Source: JAFEDN01 sp963795715 (GTDB lineage Bacteria; Pseudomonadota; Gammaproteobacteria; Coxiellales; Coxiellaceae). From it: a DNA stretch of 64,000 bases. The position numbers and the translations under genes were made by a program. The stretch spans positions 501,827 to 565,826 of the forward strand of contig CAWCIY010000004.1 of NCBI GenBank assembly GCA_963795715.1, in the 5' to 3' direction. Positions 39,305 through 48,546 of the stretch are shown in pieces. The notes beneath the pieces were generated by a model. The model was not told the DNA's origin, made no database searches, and saw nothing but the letters and a program-made list of their open reading frames with translations. Within the stretch, counting starts at the first letter, position 1, and each line of letters opens with the position of its first letter.

Positions 39305-42300
39305 TTAATTCAACGTTACTTGACTGAGCGGACTGCTTGAAGTCAGTGTTCTTTCTCCACGCATCAAAGGAGAATCTACACCCAACGACGATGGGTTGCG
39401 TGTTGTTTGAGAAGACGACGTTCCTGTATTAGAATTTTGATTCAGGGAAAGCAAGGTTGTCATTTCAACTCCCGTTTGTCCCTCGATGGGTGTAGGTGAA
39501 GAAACATCGATCAGTTTGTCTTCCAGATCACTCTGAATGAATAATCCGAACTGTTCTAAGATAATGCCTTCCTTTCCGGAAATTTGCACCACCAGGGTTT
39601 TTCCTGCTACAGAAACGGGAATAGGCTCCCTGGTACTGAGGGTATTAGTGTATGAATCATATTTCATCCAGTCTGGCATCATAGCGCCACCCGGCAGTGA
39701 GCGGGGTAATTGAAAAAACTGAAAACACTGAGACGACGCCTGTTTTGCGGGCAACTTCACTTCTACCCTCTCAATGTTTTCTGCAGGAGTTTTTAAATTT
39801 AAGTGAAAATGCTGACCCACCATGAACTCCTCAGAAACATAATCTTTGGATACTTTTTGGTAACGCTCTTTAAAGCATCGATTTAAACATAAAGCCCGCA
39901 GTTGATAGATCGTATATAAAGTCGTAAAAGCAGAGACTAACGGCGCGAGAATCTGTATTGCCAGTTGGCCCCAGGATGTGCCACCCACATTGATTCTGAA
40001 CACAGTGCTGCCATTGATAAATCCATCGAAGGCATTCAACTCAATTTCCAGCTCACGAACCGCGTAAAAATTAGTATCGCCGCGCCCGGGTGTTCCTGAG
40101 AAAGAAGGCGCCGAACTGTCATTGTTAAATATCAACCATCCCAGTAACACATCGCCACTTGTTTGCAAAGCGGCATAAGTCAGCGGATATCCATTTTGAT
40201 TCAGAAAGGTTTCGGTCGGTACGAAGAAATTAAAATTGTCCCCGACGGTAGCCGATTGATCGGAGATGGGATTAATTTGCAACGCCGAGTTGACCACCAC
40301 CACAAATTCCAACGGAGCCATGATCGTACTGTTATAGCTATCCTCGGCAATGACATTCACGCTGACAATTCCCGTTACCGATAACGGAGGAATGCCTGAA
40401 AATTCCAAGGTTGATGTATTGAAGGATAACCAGTTAGGGAGTCTACTGCCATTGCTTTGATTAGCGCTATATTGCCAGGTGATCCCATCACCAACATTAA
40501 AGGTATTGAGAGGAATTGGGAAATTAAATAGTCGTCCCTGACGTAACGTGGGCGGTTGGGGAATACGATTGCCGACAAACAACAAAAAAGTGGTATTCGT
40601 GATTCCAGAAACGTGGTCATTGGCGCTGATGGTCAAATTCAGAGTCCCCTGGTCATTGATCTGAGGAACGCCTATTAATGCCGCCGACACGCTATTAAAG
40701 CTGAGCCAACCCGGTAATGATTGCCCATTCGATTGGTACGCAGAAAAACTGATCGGATTAAAATTAGGATCCGTAAATAGCCCCTGCGAAATAAAATAAT
40801 TGAAGGTTTGACCCACCTGGGCATATTGTAAGGGAATTCGACCATGAATCTGTGGTGGGCCTTCAACGCGAATAGTAAACGATAATGAGATACTACCGCC
40901 TAGCTCATCAGTGCCAACCAACTGTATCGGATAATTACCAACATCTTCAGTCTGTGGATTTGCGGTTAACTGCCATAGGTTAGCTTCCAGGATGAGCAAT
41001 CCCGCTTCATTATTTGCCACCAGGTATATAATATTATCCGACACAGTAATAGCATTCGTGTCACCAGATCCTGATGGATAAGACCCTAATAATTGCGGTC
41101 TACTGGGTATGGTGGTATCCAGAATTAAGACACCCCCATGATAATCCGCCACAAACACAGTATTACCCCGAACCGCAAGGTTGATAGCATAGCCGGATCC
41201 CGCTGGGTAAGTGCTCAACAATAGCGGCGTACCTGGCGTACTGACATCCAGGATTAATAAACCGACATCGCCGTCTGCCACGAATAGGATATTATTGTCG
41301 AAAGCAGACACCTTCACATCGTAAATCACAGCCGTTGCCGGATTATAATTACCCAACAATTGCGGTGCATTGGGTATGCTGACATCAATAATGAGTAGCC
41401 CGTTATAATAATCAGCTACATAAATGGTACTGCCAGAGATCGCAACATTGTATGCATCACCGGATGATTCACCGATATATTTCCCCAACAACTGCGGCCT
41501 GCCAGGTTCACTCATATTAAGGATCAACAGGCTTACATTATTATCTGCAACATAGAGTATATTACCTGAAATCGTAAGTCCGCGAGCTGATGAACTATAA
41601 TTGCCTATTAGTCGCGGCATATTCGGTGTACTAATATTGAAAATCAATAAAGCATCGATATCCGCCAAAAACAGGAGGTTGTTCGATACCATTACTTGAG
41701 AACCAATGTCGCCTGTACCAAACTCTAAAGCATACTGACTCGCTAACTGAGGCATACTTAGCGTACTGACATCGATCACCAGCAAATCCTTATTTTCATT
41801 GACGACAAATACTGTATTTCCCGACACGGCAACGCTCGCGCCCGATCCAGCCGGATAGGTCGCCACCAGATGGGGAGCTAATGTCAGTTGCAGCCAGCTC
41901 GGTAATTCTTGTGTACCCATCGAGAGAGATAATTTTAAAAAAGATTGAGTAGGATTGACAAACAGGGACTGACTATCAAATGATAAAGACAGAGTATTAC
42001 CGGGGAACAGGCTTTGATCCGACACTGTATCTTCAATATGAGAAGGCGGATTATCCAGGATGAGGGTAAACTGGGCAGTAGCCACCGGGTTTGTAAAATT
42101 ATAAGCGGTTACGGTGATAGAAAACTGTTCTCCTACAGAGTTTGGAGGAATACCCGTTAATTGACCTTGAGCCAGGTCAACTAATAATAACCCCCCCTCT
42201 CCGGTTACTATATATGCAATATTATTTAACACAGCAACCTCATAGGCATAATTTGACTCAATGGGGTACCCCCCCAATAAATGAGGACTCCTTGGATTAT

Positions 42301-44959
42301 CAACATTAAACACCAGTAACCCTGATTTATAAGAGGCAATGTAGAGAATATTATCCAATATCAATACGTTATTAAAATTCACGCCCGAGTAATTACTTAA
42401 TAAATGTGGTATACTTGGCATGCTCATATCGAGGATCTCTAGCCCTCCATTGCCATTCGCCAAATATACGGTAGCACCAGATACTGCTATCTCAACGGAA
42501 GTCCCGCCTGAAGGCACCGTATAGTTTCCTATCTGCTGCGGCATACTGGGTACGCTTACATCGAAAATTAATAAACCCGCAGTGTCATGACATATATAAA
42601 GATTATTACCCGACACGGTAAGACCTAAAACATTTCCGGGACTTGCGGCAAATTTTCTCAGTAGATGTGGAGTATTGAGGATACTGATATTGAGAATCAA
42701 CACCTCCCCGAATCCATCGGACACAAACACGGTATTACCTGATACTGCAACTCCATACCCTAATCCTCCAGTATTATAGGTATAGTTTCCCACTAACTGC
42801 GGAGGATTTACGCTGATATTGAGAATCAATAAACCCTTATCAACCGTCACAAATGCCATGTCATTACGCAGTGCAACACCATAATCCAACCCTGAGTTAG
42901 GAGTATAATTCCCCTCTGCTTTTGGAATACTGGGCGTACTCAAATCCAGGATCAGAAAACTATCGGAGCCGGCTAGAAGGGCCCTCTGCCCCTCTATTTT
43001 GATTCTATAAGGACCCAAAATACCGGAGTTTCCTGCATAAAAAGTACCCAATAGCTGATATTGAAGAATCAACCAATCAGGCAGACTTAATTGATTGGTT
43101 TCAGTGGCGCCTAAAATCGAATATTCACCGGAAAAAACTTTGCCTAAAGAATATGAATAGAGTTGATCAACATCAATAATTTGGTCAGGAGATGAATTCT
43201 GTAAGGTAAATTGTGCGATTGCTAATATATTGGTCTCGTTATGAGCACTCACGGTGATAGATAATTGTCCATCAATGGCGTCGGGGAGCACTCCCAATAA
43301 TTGACCTTGAGTGAGGTCAAGAACCAGAATCCCTCCTGCTCCATTCGCCAAAAATATAGTGCTATCCAATACCGCAACATCATAAACCGAATTTGGCACC
43401 GCTGGATAATTTCCTAATAATCGAGGAGCAGAGGGTGTACTCACATCAAGAACTAATAGACCCGTCTCTCGATTTGCCACGAAGGCAATATTACCCAATA
43501 CCTCAACCCGATATGCCGCACCCAATCCTGCGGGATAACTTCCCAATAGCCGGGGTTTACTCGGCATACTCACATCCAGAATCAGCAGACCTCCTTCGTA
43601 ATCCGCAACATAAACGGTGTTACCGGATACGAAAACCCCGTCAGCATGAGCTATGCCGGCGGTATAGTTTCCCAACAACTGGGGAGTCGCCGGGATACTC
43701 ACATCGAGGATTAATAACCCCGCAGACTGATCGGCTACAAATAAGGTATTATCCCACAGCGCTACACTTTCAACATAACCTGATCCGGCTGAATAATTCC
43801 CCAGCAATCGGGGCATAGTCGGGGTACTGACATCCAGAATCAGTAAGCCCCCACCATCATCTGCCAAAAATACGGTATTCCCAGAAACTGCGAGACTCAA
43901 GCCTGTACCTGGTGCGGTATAGTTCCCCAGCAATCGGGGCATGCTCGGTACACTGATATCCAGAATCAACAGACCTGGACCAGTCGCCACAAACACTCTG
44001 TTACCAGATGCTACCACATGCAAAGCTCCCCCTCCTGAATAAACACTATAATTTCCTAATAATTTCGGCATGTCGGGTATAGTGACATCTAGAATCAATA
44101 AGCCGGCCACCCTATCCGCTACCAATACCATATTACCCGATACCTCAACGCTCCAGGCATCCGGGCTACCCGGATAACTCCCTGTTAACTGGTATTGAAA
44201 ACTCAGCCAGTCGGGCAGACTGGATTGATTGGTTTGAGTTGCGCTCAGTACCGTGTAATTTCCTGAAAAAACTCCATTTAAAGAATAGGAGTACGAACGA
44301 CCAATACTGATTCTCTGATCGGGAGGATTTTGTACCATTACCTGACTTCCCGACTGCTGTAACAAACGCCGTTGAGTCGCTTTGATCTCCGATAGAGTCA
44401 TTTCTATTGACTCTGAGTGATCTTCTTCTGGTAACGGTGTTGAATCAGCAAGAAGTTCTTGCTGCAAAGCGGCTGTCCATTCAGACAATTCAGCCAATTG
44501 ACGCTGACGGGTTGTAGCTATCTGCGCGTACTTCTCTGCTAACGCTTCACTACTCGAACCAAAAAAATCCTGCACACCATGCCAGAACCATTGAGTCCAA
44601 TCAGAGACAAAACCATTTCCGCTTTTCGCTTCCTGTTTTGCCTGCGTTTCATAGATTGCTTGCTGTTTTTTAGCATAATCATATTCCGATTTTAAATCGG
44701 CTTCAGCTTCATACAGCAAAGTCAGCAATTGATTACCGCTAGAAGCATCAGGATGCAAAGTGTGATTTTCAAAAGCTTCTTTTAAACGCCCTTGTTTATC
44801 TTGCGCTTTCGACTCGGCTTCGTTGACCGCTTGACCAGGATCACGCCACCCCTGACGGGCCATTAATACAGAAAGGATATTTGCTGATTGATTCAAAGAA
44901 GAAAGTGAATCCGTTGAGTTTAAAACATCAACCCTTGATATGTTTAAATCCATTTTCAT
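39305..44959 (-). CDS. LVIVD-repeat and cadherin-like giant membrane protein
   Basis: The protein has 1884 residues from ATG 44959, 7 bases after GGAG (ATG 44962 and 44953 are alternatives). Residues 1-200 are helical, similar in layout to the start of the FG-GAP protein at 3924, with no signal peptide. Two large blocks, then a third, contain more than 20 LVIVD-type strands (GLLILDVSxPxxPxLLGNY), a beta-propeller repeat. Between and after them lie dystroglycan/cadherin-like Ig segments (LPDWLSFQ, GTPPL-type loops), about residues 200-270, 560-640 and 1330-1640. A transmembrane segment follows near 1655-1680, then a further Ig-like domain and a Ser/Thr-rich tail. The gene is 43 bases downstream of a SecB-like gene under a PmrA-type box. 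Role unknown; surface or host-membrane adhesion is inference. Confidence 0.75.
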   Translation of the reverse strand: MKMDLNISRVDVLNSTDSLSSLNQSANILSVLMARQGWRDPGQAVNEAESKAQDKQGRLKEAFENHTLHPDASSGNQLLTLLYEAEADLKSEYDYAKKQQAIYETQAKQEAKSGNGFVSDWTQWFWHGVQDFFGSSSEALAEKYAQIATTRQRQLAELSEWTAALQQELLADSTPLPEEDHSESIEMTLSEIKATQRRLLQQSGSQVMVQNPPDQRISIGRSYSYSLNGVFSGNYTVLSATQTNQSSLPDWLSFQYQLTGSYPGSPDAWSVEVSGNMVLVADRVAGLLILDVTIPDMPKLLGNYSVYSGGGALHVVASGNRVFVATGPGLLILDISVPSMPRLLGNYTAPGTGLSLAVSGNTVFLADDGGGLLILDVSTPTMPRLLGNYSAGSGYVESVALWDNTLFVADQSAGLLILDVSIPATPQLLGNYTAGIAHADGVFVSGNTVYVADYEGGLLILDVSMPSKPRLLGSYPAGLGAAYRVEVLGNIAFVANRETGLLVLDVSTPSAPRLLGNYPAVPNSVYDVAVLDSTIFLANGAGGILVLDLTQGQLLGVLPDAIDGQLSITVSAHNETNILAIAQFTLQNSSPDQIIDVDQLYSYSLGKVFSGEYSILGATETNQLSLPDWLILQYQLLGTFYAGNSGILGPYRIKIEGQRALLAGSDSFLILDLSTPSIPKAEGNYTPNSGLDYGVALRNDMAFVTVDKGLLILNISVNPPQLVGNYTYNTGGLGYGVAVSGNTVFVSDGFGEVLILNISILNTPHLLRKFAASPGNVLGLTVSGNNLYICHDTAGLLIFDVSVPSMPQQIGNYTVPSGGTSVEIAVSGATVYLANGNGGLEILDMSMPSIPHLLSNYSGVNFNNVLILDNILYIASYKSGLLVFNVDNPRSPHLLGGYPIESNYAYEVAVLNNIAYIVTGEGGLLLVDLAQGQLTGIPPNSVGEQFSITVTAYNFTNPVATAQFTLILDNPPSHIEDTVSDQSLFPGNTLSLSFDSQSLFVNPTQSFLKLSLSMGTQELPSWLQLTLAPHLVATYPAGSGASVAVSGNTVFVVNENKDLLVIDVSTLSMPQLASQYALEFGTGDIGSQVMVSNNLLFLADIDALLIFNISTPNMPRLIGNYSSSARGLTISGNILYVADNNVSLLILNMSEPGRPQLLGKYIGESSGDAYNVAISGSTIYVADYYNGLLIIDVSIPNAPQLLGNYNPATAVIYDVKVSAFDNNILFVADGDVGLLILDVSTPGTPLLLSTYPAGSGYAINLAVRGNTVFVADYHGGVLILDTTIPSRPQLLGSYPSGSGDTNAITVSDNIIYLVANNEAGLLILEANLWQLTANPQTEDVGNYPIQLVGTDELGGSISLSFTIRVEGPPQIHGRIPLQYAQVGQTFNYFISQGLFTDPNFNPISFSAYQSNGQSLPGWLSFNSVSAALIGVPQINDQGTLNLTISANDHVSGITNTTFLLFVGNRIPQPPTLRQGRLFNFPIPLNTFNVGDGITWQYSANQSNGSRLPNWLSFNTSTLEFSGIPPLSVTGIVSVNVIAEDSYNSTIMAPLEFVVVVNSALQINPISDQSATVGDNFNFFVPTETFLNQNGYPLTYAALQTSGDVLLGWLIFNNDSSAPSFSGTPGRGDTNFYAVRELEIELNAFDGFINGSTVFRINVGGTSWGQLAIQILAPLVSAFTTLYTIYQLRALCLNRCFKERYQKVSKDYVSEEFMVGQHFHLNLKTPAENIERVEVKLPAKQASSQCFQFFQLPRSLPGGAMMPDWMKYDSYTNTLSTREPIPVSVAGKTLVVQISGKEGIILEQFGLFIQSDLEDKLIDVSSPTPIEGQTGVEMTTLLSLNQNSNTGTSSSQTTRNPSSLGVDSPLMRGERTLTSSSPLSQVTLN

Positions 44960-45002
44960 CATCAAGCTCCTTTTTTACATGAGGGAATAAATCAGTAGTA
45001 AG

Positions 45003-45512
45003 TTATTGAACAGTCTCTGCTTCAATCCGTGTGGGTTGAGACGTATTTTGAGCGTTCTGCTCTCGTTGCCTTCTGGCTTGTTCAAAATCAATGGGCGGTA
45101 AAGTAATGGGTAAAAATCCGGCATTCCAACTTAAATCCGCCACGACTTTTCGCGCATAAGGATGCAAAATTCCCGGGCAATATCCTTCCAATAAAAATTG
45201 ACGTTGTTCCGCCGTACATTCTTTGATTCGAAAAATACCGGCTTGTTGCACTTCGCAGCGCAATGCGGTTTGTTGCTGAATTTTTAGCGTAATATGAAAC
45301 CCTAATGTCACTTCATAACGATGATCGCCCAATTCCCGGGAATCAATTTTCATTTCCACTTGGGTTTCGGGTTTATTATCTTTATCCATTTGCAGTTGAA
45401 AAATATTTGGAGCATTCGGTGTTTGGGTAGATTGCTGCTTGATATAGAAACGCTCAATCTCAAATTGAACGGGTTTATTTTCCTGCTCCAGACCGATACT
45501 GGGTTTTTCCAT
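45003..45512 (-). CDS. secB: SecB-like export chaperone
   Basis: SecB is a tetrameric chaperone that keeps preproteins unfolded and hands them to SecA. The 169-residue product shows the family pattern: FEIERFYIKQQS, PNAPNIFQ, a YEVTLGFHIT strand, CEVQQAGIFRI, then YCPGILHPYARKVV and FLPITLPPIDFEQ. These are the diagnostic SecB blocks (E. coli EVQQGGIF, CPNILFPYARE, PVNF). The C-terminal tail lacks the usual short basic/zinc-binding end of the SecA contact and is Gln/Glu-rich instead. GGAG is 8 bases before ATG 45512. No grpE, gpsA or rhodanese gene, the usual secB neighbours, is present; the only partner is the giant LVIVD protein, so this may be a dedicated paralogue. Confidence 0.88.
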   Translation of the reverse strand: MEKPSIGLEQENKPVQFEIERFYIKQQSTQTPNAPNIFQLQMDKDNKPETQVEMKIDSRELGDHRYEVTLGFHITLKIQQQTALRCEVQQAGIFRIKECTAEQRQFLLEGYCPGILHPYARKVVADLSWNAGFLPITLPPIDFEQARRQREQNAQNTSQPTRIEAETVQ

Positions 45513-45583
45513 AAAAAAATCTCCATGAAATTGAAATTTCCCTATGTTCCAATATCTTTATAAGTCTTGTAAAGCATATTTTT

Positions 45584-45600
45584 CTTAAGAAACACTTAAG
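45584..45600 (-). promoter_or_regulatory. PmrA-type box upstream of the secB-like operon
   Basis: CTTAAG-N5-CTTAAG (45584-45589 and 45595-45600) is a perfect fit to YTTAAK-N5-YTTAAK, the site of the response regulator PmrA. On the minus strand it is followed after 21 bases by a TATAAA, the usual distance when PmrA replaces the -35 box, and lies 72 bases before the secB-like start. PmrA controls many type IV effectors in Legionella and Coxiella. The hexamers are themselves palindromic, so strand is assigned from the gene. Confidence 0.6.
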
Positions 45601-45859
45601 CCTTTCTCTAATGTCGCTCTATTGCATTGTTAATTAATGAATTGATTATCTACAAAATAAATAGGTTTACCTCCTTAGTACGAAACCTATTGTATCAAAA
45701 AAGTAAACATAGAGACATAAGAAGTATTTTTATATAGATTCACTCTACAATAAATTGATAACTTTCTTTAAGATTATAATATTTTTTTCAGATTTTTTGA
45801 TAGGCATTTGGCTCATCAGTAGAATTCTATTCATTCAACCGCAATGGCTCAATAACTTT

Positions 45860-46018
45860 CTATAGCTGATAATTTTCAGCATAAATATACCCTGAATTTT
45901 GACAATTACAGATATGCAACAGTTTAGCATCCACCCCACCCACATTAAAAGAACCCTCATCAGCAGCATTAGCTGAAATAAAAATAAGTAATAGTGCCGA
46001 AGAAACGAATAATTTCAT
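45860..46018 (-). CDS. Small exported protein (52 residues)
   Basis: The frame starts at ATG 46018, overlapping the stop of the cell-wall hydrolase gene as ATGA, and ends at TAG 45860. A clear signal peptide covers about residues 1-18 (MKLFVSSALLLIFISANA), with cleavage predicted after ANA. The mature part of about 34 residues has two cysteines close together (ICNCQNS), which could bind metal or form a disulfide. No family is recognised. Coupling to the hydrolase suggests a common envelope role, such as an inhibitor or cofactor, but that is a guess. Confidence 0.5.
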   Translation of the reverse strand: MKLFVSSALLLIFISANAADEGSFNVGGVDAKLLHICNCQNSGYIYAENYQL

Positions 46019-46638
46019 TGGTTTGCCCCCGCCGCTCTCTCCACTTTAGCCGGAATAGCATAGAACTTAAAATCGTGTTCATGTATTCCAGGAATTAGAA
46101 CTCGATATTGCTCTGGATTTTTTAAAGGAGCCAAAAAGCTAGGAACTTTATCATACATGGAACGAGGACTATAGTAGTAATTGGCTGGAGTAATGGTTTG
46201 ACCGTTATAAATATTCTTCAAAGTTGCTTCCATGTGATCGAGTAAAGTTCTCTCCCTTTTGTTCATTGCTTCCTGATTATTTATTTTTTGTTGATTTAAT
46301 GCAGCCCATGCTTTTAGAAATTGTTGATGCCTTCTAATATGGTGATTGTTAAAATTCACATGATTCCAGTCGATTTTTTTAGGGTCGGTAAAAGCATCAA
46401 ATCCGGTATGTTTAATAATCTGATCGGAAGTAAGATAGTGATGCCAAATTCCCTTATGAATACGATTCATAATCACTGAGCCCACTGCTTTCCAAGCCGT
46501 CCTACTTCCATGTTGTACTCCAGCCGTTTCGCCGTATACTGTCGCGACAAACAGATAAAATCCCTCCGGAATTTTAGCTAAAATTTTTCTTCGAATATAA
46601 GTTGCAGGATTGGCTCGACAACCCACTTGCGCTCGCAC
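46015..46638 (-). CDS. SleB-type cell-wall hydrolase
   Basis: The product resembles Hydrolase_2/SleB lytic enzymes, which cut peptidoglycan glycan strands: VATVYGETAGVQHGSR with the catalytic glutamate in YGET, then AWKAVGSVIMNRI, and a later NYYYSPRSM segment. The open frame begins at GTG 46638 with no ribosome site, and the first 20 residues do not look like the family. The upstream stretch (46640-46790) contains a different open frame, so the 5' end, including a possible signal peptide, may have been replaced by a rearrangement. If so, the enzyme is no longer exported. It shares an ATGA overlap with the small exported protein downstream. Confidence 0.65.
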   Translation of the reverse strand: MRAQVGCRANPATYIRRKILAKIPEGFYLFVATVYGETAGVQHGSRTAWKAVGSVIMNRIHKGIWHHYLTSDQIIKHTGFDAFTDPKKIDWNHVNFNNHHIRRHQQFLKAWAALNQQKINNQEAMNKRERTLLDHMEATLKNIYNGQTITPANYYYSPRSMYDKVPSFLAPLKNPEQYRVLIPGIHEHDFKFYAIPAKVERAAGANQ

Positions 46639-46850
46639 CCTAATAGGCGTTCTGCGTTTGTAAATTCACACCCCTGAACAGTTACCAAAAAGGACAAGCG
46701 GGACAAGAAGAACCTTGCGGTGGTTAACATGCCCCCGGATTTGGGGAAGAGCCGGATTACTTTTAGTATGAACAAACATTAGATCAGCCATGTGCGCTCA
46801 CGGTTTAAGGATTCGCGAACCCCATTCCCCATGAAGTTTTTGATTATACT

Positions 46851-47828
46851 TTAGTAAGTAAATGATTTTCCAAATTGAACAGCTTTGTGTTGCTCAATGG
46901 CTGATTCTGGGCAAGCCCCTGCCTTCACTAATTTGGTTAATACCCCGTCAATAGATTCACTATCAAAAAGAAATAAATTAGATTCTGTAGGGTCTACCGG
47001 GGAAAAAAGAAGGGGAGTGTACTTCTTAAAACCAGGGAGCAGAAAAAGATATTTGCTGGCATCACGTTCGGTATTAAATTTAATCAGCCATTCATGGGTT
47101 GCAGGCACTCTTTTCTCTTCCAGTTCGTAGTATTTTTCGGGTTTGGTTCGATATTCGATATAAGCTATTGAGGACTTAGAATCAGTAAACGTCGTCCTAC
47201 AAATATCTTCCTGGTCATCACAACGATAATCTGAATGCCGATAGTGCGCTTTTACTGTTCTACAAGATTTGCCTACTGTGGTTGTCGCCTTAACTTCAAG
47301 GAGTTCTCTATCATTAAATCTCGTCAAACGCTTATACATACTTCTGAGATCTTTATCCTCTTCAGGATTTTTTTCCATTCTTTTTAATTGTTCATCTCTC
47401 TTAATTTTAAGAGTAGTTTTGGTTAAGTCCGCTAGTATATCATCAAGAGCGAATGAACTTGTTTTTAAATTTTTATCTGGGCATTTCTGCTCCGTGCTGT
47501 TTCTTTCAGCGGATTTTTTTGGACTATTTCTTAGAGCAAACAGCTTCTCTCTTAAGTGCTTAATTTTCGGCTCATATTCTTCTATAACATTAAATAAGCT
47601 GGCCAATTTTTCTGAACTGGCCATGCTATTAATCAAGATACTGTTAGATTCAATTTTGATATTTCCTAAATTACCTTCATCAAATTCTTTTAGTTTGCTA
47701 CAGGAAGTGAAATCCCCATGAAATTTCAAAATATTTAAACCCCATTCTCTGTTAAATGTGATTCTTATTATAATTCTACCGTCAATAATATATTCGGTAA
47801 CTTTATTTTTTTCTATTTCACGAAACAT
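46851..47828 (-). CDS. Hypothetical protein
   Basis: The 325-residue product is soluble, with no signal peptide or membrane helix. Residues 1-75 and about 185-300 look like mixed alpha/beta domains; the middle (about 80-160) is charged and helical. It has several cysteines in one segment (about residues 188-213: GKSCRTV, then YRCDDQEDICR). No family is recognised. AGGA lies 11 bases before ATG 47828. It stands alone, between the hydrolase and the decayed integrative element. Confidence 0.55.
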   Translation of the reverse strand: MFREIEKNKVTEYIIDGRIIIRITFNREWGLNILKFHGDFTSCSKLKEFDEGNLGNIKIESNSILINSMASSEKLASLFNVIEEYEPKIKHLREKLFALRNSPKKSAERNSTEQKCPDKNLKTSSFALDDILADLTKTTLKIKRDEQLKRMEKNPEEDKDLRSMYKRLTRFNDRELLEVKATTTVGKSCRTVKAHYRHSDYRCDDQEDICRTTFTDSKSSIAYIEYRTKPEKYYELEEKRVPATHEWLIKFNTERDASKYLFLLPGFKKYTPLLFSPVDPTESNLFLFDSESIDGVLTKLVKAGACPESAIEQHKAVQFGKSFTY

Positions 47829-48170
47829 AATGATTTTATCCTGTAATGTTAATTTCTAATTATTAGACAACAACTGCAACCCCCATTTAATGCATTGCGA
47901 TTCAGAAATCCATTTTAATAAATAGTTAACCGCTTCTCAACTTAGCAACGAGGCAAAATTACTCTTATTTTGGCTAATTCATGGCAATTACATGTGCCGT
48001 GGCTGATACATAAAATATACTCCCTGTGAGTCATGAGCATAGACCAAACAATTTTTAATCAAAAGTTCTCTTTAGCAGGAGGCATAAAGAGGAATAAACC
48101 TGATCCTCATACAGCCAACCAAGGAACAATTTCCTGTTGTAAGGCAACGGTTAAGATAGAAAATTTCAAG
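47829..48170. other. Intergenic region without a visible gene
   Basis: About 340 AT-rich bases between the orphan gene and the integrative-element remnant. A GGAGG at 48080-48085 is not followed by an open frame of any length. I see nothing else here. Confidence 0.5.
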
Positions 48171-48535
48171 CTATACCCTCTTGACCTTCTCTAAGGGATC
48201 AGCGGATTCTTTTTTCAAGTGAGGCTCGAGCAGCACATAATGGGTGCGGTATGCGATTTCAATATCCAACCTACCTGTTTTACTAAAACGAAGCGGTTGG
48301 CTACCGTGCTGATATACTGTCACACGCGGTTTTAATTTCGAGTGAATCACCCAGGACTGAAATGCCTGCATCTCCTTGGATATTTTACTCAGATTCGTAG
48401 TGATCACTCCTTCCAGATAAGGAATTCTCCCTCTCTTCCAATCTGCCAACTTATCGAGGGTCAGAGCCAACCGATCTCCAAAAACAAATCCACGACACTA
48501 ACATAGCCTTGTTGAGATACAATCTTTCCTGCCAT
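48171..48535 (-). pseudogene. Integrative-element protein, frameshifted
   Basis: ATG 48535 opens MAGKIVSQQGYVSVVDLFLEIG and stops after WL; one base missing near 48465 puts the rest in another frame, which continues as LTLDKLADWKRGRIPYLEGV, then LRFSKTGRLDIE and AYRTHYVLLE. Both parts match, from memory, a small protein common in plasmids and integrative elements whose function I do not know. The two frames together would give about 120 residues. It diverges from the kfrA-like gene, with starts 11 bases apart. Confidence 0.6.
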
Positions 48536-48546
48536 ACCAGCAGAGC

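Noticed and set aside
46578..46775. 65-residue minus-strand ORF before the hydrolase
   Set aside because: Overlaps the hydrolase start in another frame; may mark replaced sequence but is not supported as a gene.
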